From an uncultured Clostridium sp. (GTDB lineage: Bacteria > Bacillota > Clostridia > TANB77 > CAG-508), in NCBI GenBank assembly GCA_900553225.1, contig USCV01000003.1, positions 1 through 57,637 of the forward strand: a DNA stretch of 57,637 bases, given 5' to 3'. How positions within the stretch are numbered: the stretch's first letter is position 1; each line of letters starts with the position of its first letter. The translations under genes and the position numbers were made by a program. Below are positions 54,639 through 57,637 of this stretch, one piece after another. The notes beneath the pieces are model-generated. The model saw nothing but the letters and a program-made list of their open reading frames with translations, did not search any database and was not told the DNA's origin.

Positions 54639-54757
54639 TTTCTTTCTCTCCTTTTTTATGTCTTAATTTTACGGATTTTTTCCTGCTCCGAATGCAGATA
54701 TTCTTTATTATCCGGGCTCTATCCCGATATCATCTTTATAAATAGTTTGGCAAACTA
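54639..54757 (-). promoter_or_regulatory. rplW-rplB spacer with hairpins
   Basis: A 119-nt gap with AATAGTTT-GGC-AAACTATT (54741-54759) and a CGGGATAGAGCCCG stem. It could be an internal attenuator, RNA-processing site or r-protein target. There is no coding frame. Confidence 0.35.
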
Positions 54758-55105
54758 TTAAGCTCCCATAAATTCATCAATTGAATCTTTATATTTTTTA
54801 GAAATTTTCTTTGCTTTTCCACCTTTTGCTAAGTAAGATTTTTCTTCTGGATTTGTATCAATCATAACGATTGCTTTTTTCCAATCTGATGTTTTTCCAA
54901 CACTTCTTCCTACTCTTTTTTCTTTTCCTTTTACAGTCATTGTATTTACTTTTAATACTTTTACTTCAAAAAGTTTCTCTACAGCTTTTGCAATATCAAT
55001 TTTTGTTGCTTTTTTATTTACTTTAAAGGTATACTTTCCTTCTTGTAATCCATCATTACTTTTCTCTGTAATAATTGGCTCAATTATAATATCTTCTGGC
55101 ATCAT
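54758..55105 (-). CDS. rplW: 50S ribosomal protein L23
   Basis: A 115-residue L23 with IIEPIITEKSNDGLQEGKYTFKVNKKATK. It lies at the tunnel exit. An extended C-terminal tail (KISKKYKDSIDEFMGA) continues past the usual end. It starts immediately after the rplD stop. Confidence 0.95.
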   Translation of the reverse strand: MMPEDIIIEPIITEKSNDGLQEGKYTFKVNKKATKIDIAKAVEKLFEVKVLKVNTMTVKGKEKRVGRSVGKTSDWKKAIVMIDTNPEEKSYLAKGGKAKKISKKYKDSIDEFMGA

Positions 55106-55729
55106 TTATGCGTACACCTCCTCTAATTTTTTAACAGTATCTAAAGTAATTACTAAGTTTTTGTATTTTAATAAATCATAAACATTTATTGTATTTACTA
55201 AACTTGTTTTTACTCCTTCAATATTTCTTGCAGATTTTTGAACGTTTTCATTCTTTTCAGGTAATACTATTAATGCTTTACCTTCTACTTTTAAGTTTGT
55301 TAAAGCTTTAGCCATTTCTTTTGTTTTAATTTCTTTAAGTTCTAAATTATCAACAACAAATAATTCATTTTCTAAAACTTTTGAACTTAATAATGATTTA
55401 ATTGCAAGTCTCTTTTCTTTTTTATTTACTGTATATTTGTATGAACGTGGTTTTGGTCCTAGTGCAATACCACCTTTAATCCATTGTGGAGCTCTTATAC
55501 TTCCTTGTCTTGCTCTACCAGTACCTTTTTGTCTCCATGGTTTTCTTCCACCACCACGAACTTCAGCTCTTGTTTTTGTGCTTTGAGTACCTTGTCTTTG
55601 ATTAGCTAAAAAGTTAACTAAAACATTATGTACTACAGCTTCATTTGGTTCAATACCAAAAATTTCTTCTTTTAGTTCTACTGACTTAACTTTCTTTCCT
55701 TCTATATTGTATACATCAATACTTGGCAT
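55106..55729 (-). CDS. rplD: 50S ribosomal protein L4
   Basis: A 207-residue L4 with the tunnel loop KTRAEVRGGGRKPWRQKGTG and ARQGSIRAPQW. In many bacteria L4 autoregulates the S10 operon through a leader; a long leader is present here upstream of rpsJ. Confidence 0.97.
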   Translation of the reverse strand: MPSIDVYNIEGKKVKSVELKEEIFGIEPNEAVVHNVLVNFLANQRQGTQSTKTRAEVRGGGRKPWRQKGTGRARQGSIRAPQWIKGGIALGPKPRSYKYTVNKKEKRLAIKSLLSSKVLENELFVVDNLELKEIKTKEMAKALTNLKVEGKALIVLPEKNENVQKSARNIEGVKTSLVNTINVYDLLKYKNLVITLDTVKKLEEVYA

Positions 55730-55746
55730 TTTTTTTTCCTCCTTCC

Positions 55747-56379
55747 TTATGCTTTTACACTTGTTTTTAATTTTAATATTGCGCCTTTAGCTCCTGGTAC
55801 ACTACCTTTAACTAAAATTGCATTTTTGTCTAAATCTACTTTTACAACATCTAAGTTTTGTATTGTTACAGTAACTCTTCCCATATGTCCTGGAAGTTTT
55901 TTACCTTTAAATACTCTACCTGGAGTTGATGTTGGTCCCATTGAACCTGGTCTTCTGTGATACATAGATCCATGTCCCATAGGTCCTCTAGATTGTCCAT
56001 GACGTTTAATAACACCTTGGAATCCTTTTCCTTTTGAAGTTCCTTGTACATCAATTTTGTCTCCAGCTACGAAAGTATCAACCTTTATTTCGTCTCCTAC
56101 ATTAACTCCATCGATTGCATCTACTCTAAATTCTCTTAAATGTTTCTTTAAAGCTAATTTTGCTTTTGCAAAATGACCTTTTTCTGGTCTATTTAATTTG
56201 CTTTCTTTTACATCACCAAATCCTAATTGAATAGCATTGTAACCATCTGTTTCTATAGATTTAACTTGTGCTACTACGCAAGGACCAGCTTCTATTACTG
56301 TTACTGGAATAACTTTTCCTGCTTCGTCGAAGATTTGAGTCATTCCAACTTTTCTTCCTATTAATGTTTTCATTTTCAA
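55747..56379 (-). CDS. rplC: 50S ribosomal protein L3
   Basis: A 210-residue L3 with GRKVGMTQIFDE and the Q-methylation-type loop GFQGVIKRHGQSRGPMGHGS. It is an early 23S assembly protein. Confidence 0.97.
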   Translation of the reverse strand: MKMKTLIGRKVGMTQIFDEAGKVIPVTVIEAGPCVVAQVKSIETDGYNAIQLGFGDVKESKLNRPEKGHFAKAKLALKKHLREFRVDAIDGVNVGDEIKVDTFVAGDKIDVQGTSKGKGFQGVIKRHGQSRGPMGHGSMYHRRPGSMGPTSTPGRVFKGKKLPGHMGRVTVTIQNLDVVKVDLDKNAILVKGSVPGAKGAILKLKTSVKA

Positions 56380-56481
56380 ATTTCCTCCTAACTATTGGCT
56401 GATATAAATGACTTTTCATTTTTACTTATCAGCTTGGTTTTAATTTTCTTTTTAAGGTTTTTTAATTTTTAAGTTTCATAA

Positions 56482-56814
56482 TTATAACTTAATTTCAATA
56501 TCAACACCTGCTGGTAAGTCTATTTTCATTAGACTGTCTACAGTTTTTTGTGTTGGATAAAGAATATCAATAACTCTTTTATGTGTTCTCATTTCAAATT
56601 GTTCTCTTGAATCTTTGTGTTTGTGTGGAGAACGTAATATTGTTATTATTTCTTTTTCTGTTGGTAGTGGAATAGGACCTGAAACCTTTGCTCCTGTTCT
56701 TTTAGCAGTATCTACTATTTTTTCAGCAGACTGTTCTAAAACTACATGATCATAAGCTTTTAATCTTATTCTGATTTTTTCGCTTGCTACCGCATTTTTT
56801 GCTACTGTTGCCAT
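56482..56814 (-). CDS. rpsJ: 30S ribosomal protein S10
   Basis: About 110 residues from ATG 56814 (MATVAKNAVASEKIRIRLK), preceded by AAGGAGGG; upstream in-frame sequence lacks family similarity. It contains IRLKAYDHVVLEQSAEKIV and the end VDSLMKIDLPAGVDIEIKL. It is also the NusE antitermination factor. It is the first gene of the long ribosomal cluster. Confidence 0.97.
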   Translation of the reverse strand: MATVAKNAVASEKIRIRLKAYDHVVLEQSAEKIVDTAKRTGAKVSGPIPLPTEKEIITILRSPHKHKDSREQFEMRTHKRVIDILYPTQKTVDSLMKIDLPAGVDIEIKL

Positions 56815-57051
56815 GTAAATTTCCCTCCTTAAATATTTTATTTTTGGTCGGAAAGTTATAAACGCACCCTGGTGTTTCTTATTTTTCAATAGAAAAGCCC
56901 AAGTTTGCATGAATATTCTTGGGATAAGTGCTTTAATATTTATAAAACTTACCGCCTTGGTCTAAGCCACGACATACTCCATAAGAGTTCCCTCCAACCC
57001 TTTATTTCAAAGGTTGTAGCCACATCTTACTTCATCGCTAATCTTACATGC
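56815..57051 (-). promoter_or_regulatory. Long 5' leader of the S10 operon
   Basis: About 235 nt between the predicted start and rpsJ. The minus strand contains CAACCTTTGAAATAAAGGGTTGG as a stable stem and a GC-richer block (GTCGTGGCTTAGACCAAGGCGG) that stands out from the AT background, suggesting a conserved structured RNA, perhaps an L4-type autoregulatory leader. No gene is visible. Confidence 0.5.
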
Positions 57052-57057
57052 CTTACT

Positions 57058-57086
57058 ATTATATACTGTTTTTTCAGTAAAGTCAA
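57058..57086 (-). promoter_or_regulatory. Sigma-A promoter of the S10 operon
   Basis: Near-consensus TTGACT (57081-57086) and TATAAT (57058-57063) with a 17-nt spacer, the strongest promoter I can see in the window. Confidence 0.85.
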
Positions 57087-57149
57087 CCCATTTTACCCTT
57101 ATTTTTACATTTTTTATTTAAAAAACATTAAAACGTTAATTTTAGTATA

Positions 57150-57183
57150 CAAAAAAGATACCCTATATTTTAGGATATCTTTT
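57150..57183 (-). terminator. Terminator of spoVG
   Basis: AAGATATCC/GGGTATCTT stem with T-run on the minus strand immediately after the spoVG stop. Confidence 0.8.
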
Positions 57184-57189
57184 TATTTA

Positions 57190-57489
57190 TTATTCTGCTG
57201 AATCTTCTGCATTAACTTCTTGCACAGCTTCCTCAGTTTCTGGGGCATTATATTTTTCGAATATAGCATCTTCTATTTTCTTTCTTGTGTCAGAATTAAT
57301 AGGATGAGCTATATCTTTGTGTTGCCCATTTAAAGTTTTTCTGCTAGGCATAGCAATAAATAATCCATTAGGTCCTTCGATTACTTTGATTTCATGAACA
57401 ACGAATTCATTATCAAAGTAAACAGAAGCAACAGCTTTCATTCTGTTTCCTGAATTTACCTTTTTTAAATGTACATCTGTAATTTGCAT
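57190..57489 (-). CDS. spoVG: Septation/sporulation regulator SpoVG
   Basis: About 99 residues from ATG 57489 (MQITDVHLKKV). A GTG three codons upstream is possible, but GGCGGTG fits the ATG spacing. The family core NEFVVHEIKVIEGPNGLFIAMPSRKT is intact and followed by HPIN. SpoVG binds RNA/DNA and affects asymmetric septation in sporulation. The acidic C-terminal tail is ordinary. Confidence 0.96.
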   Translation of the reverse strand: MQITDVHLKKVNSGNRMKAVASVYFDNEFVVHEIKVIEGPNGLFIAMPSRKTLNGQHKDIAHPINSDTRKKIEDAIFEKYNAPETEEAVQEVNAEDSAE

Positions 57490-57552
57490 TTTGAGCACCG
57501 CCTTCCAATGTTATAAAAATTTTGTACATAATCTTTTGTATGTACAAGTATA

Positions 57553-57581
57553 TTATTCACCAAAAAGATTTTTTTTCCTTC
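57553..57581 (-). promoter_or_regulatory. Sigma-H-type promoter of spoVG
   Basis: GAAGGAAAA (57573-57581) and GGTGAATAA ending at 57553 on the minus strand match RnAGGAWWW and RnnGAATWW. The 14-nt distance between AGGAAAA and GAAT equals that in the Bacillus spoVG promoter as I recall it. Confidence 0.7.
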
Positions 57582-57637
57582 TTATTTTTACAATTTTATT
57601 ATAATTTTATATTTATACTTTAATTTTTTTTAAAATA

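Overview
The window is about 57.6 kb of very AT-rich chromosome from a spore-forming, low-GC Firmicute, most likely an uncultivated Clostridia lineage. The evidence is the S10-spc-alpha ribosomal cluster order, a C4 zinc-type S14, SpoIVB, SpoVG with a sigma-H-type promoter, a T-box leader on pheST, DapL/DapF and a DUF2651-like protein. Nearly all genes lie on the minus strand.

The main result is a decoding anomaly. Ten conserved genes (trkH, a LytM/M23 peptidase, prepilin peptidase, spoIVB, pheT, pheS, pnp, dapL, the transketolase N-terminal half, secY) are each split into two or three frames. All 12 breaks are the same event: an in-frame CGG codon at which reading must move +1, so that C is skipped and the next codon is GGA (11 times) or GGT (once). 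Joined this way, every protein has its family's normal length and intact motifs, and glycine is the residue expected from the family at most of the sites. By hand count roughly 80 other CGG trinucleotides lie in coding sequence in the two wrong phases. The only other in-frame CGG I found is in a phage-like, probably acquired gene (7949-8338). A sequencing artefact cannot sense codon phase, so I infer that CGG is not read as Arg in this organism, and that CGGN is either decoded as a four-base glycine codon or causes a +1 slip at a codon with no tRNA. I know of no described equivalent.

Layout. 1-7.7 kb: GT8 glycosyltransferases (one fused to a PlsC-type acyltransferase), a ZnuA/ZnuC pair without a permease, a Trk/Ktr potassium system and a patatin lipase. 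7.9-9.1 kb: an acquired gene, tmRNA and tRNA-Trp. 9.1-17.7 kb: GtrA, LytM peptidase, zinc-ribbon protein, efp, M24 peptidase, prepilin peptidase, YqeG phosphatase, SpoIVB, truA and cdaA. 17.8-21.5 kb: T-box-controlled pheST. 21.5-26.2 kb: an Asn/Gln-repeat membrane protein, NfeD plus SPFH protein, an IS3-type remnant and a GT2 synthase. 26.3-31.2 kb: pnp, rpsO, dapL, dapF. 31.2-33.0 kb: an acquired metallo-hydrolase among gene and IS remnants. 33.0-33.3 kb: tRNA-Phe, tRNA-Asp and tRNA-Val. 33.5-40.5 kb: ctpA, an EnvC-like factor, ftsX, ftsE, split transketolase and an alpha/beta hydrolase. 40.6-57.1 kb: one long S10-spc-alpha cluster from rpsJ to rplQ with secY, adk, map, infA and rpoA, lacking rpmD. 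The right edge carries spoVG.

The genes are mainly core translation, secretion, envelope, cell-division and sporulation functions. Several broken genes (secY, pheS, pheT) are essential in almost all bacteria, so the frameshifts must be tolerated at high efficiency.
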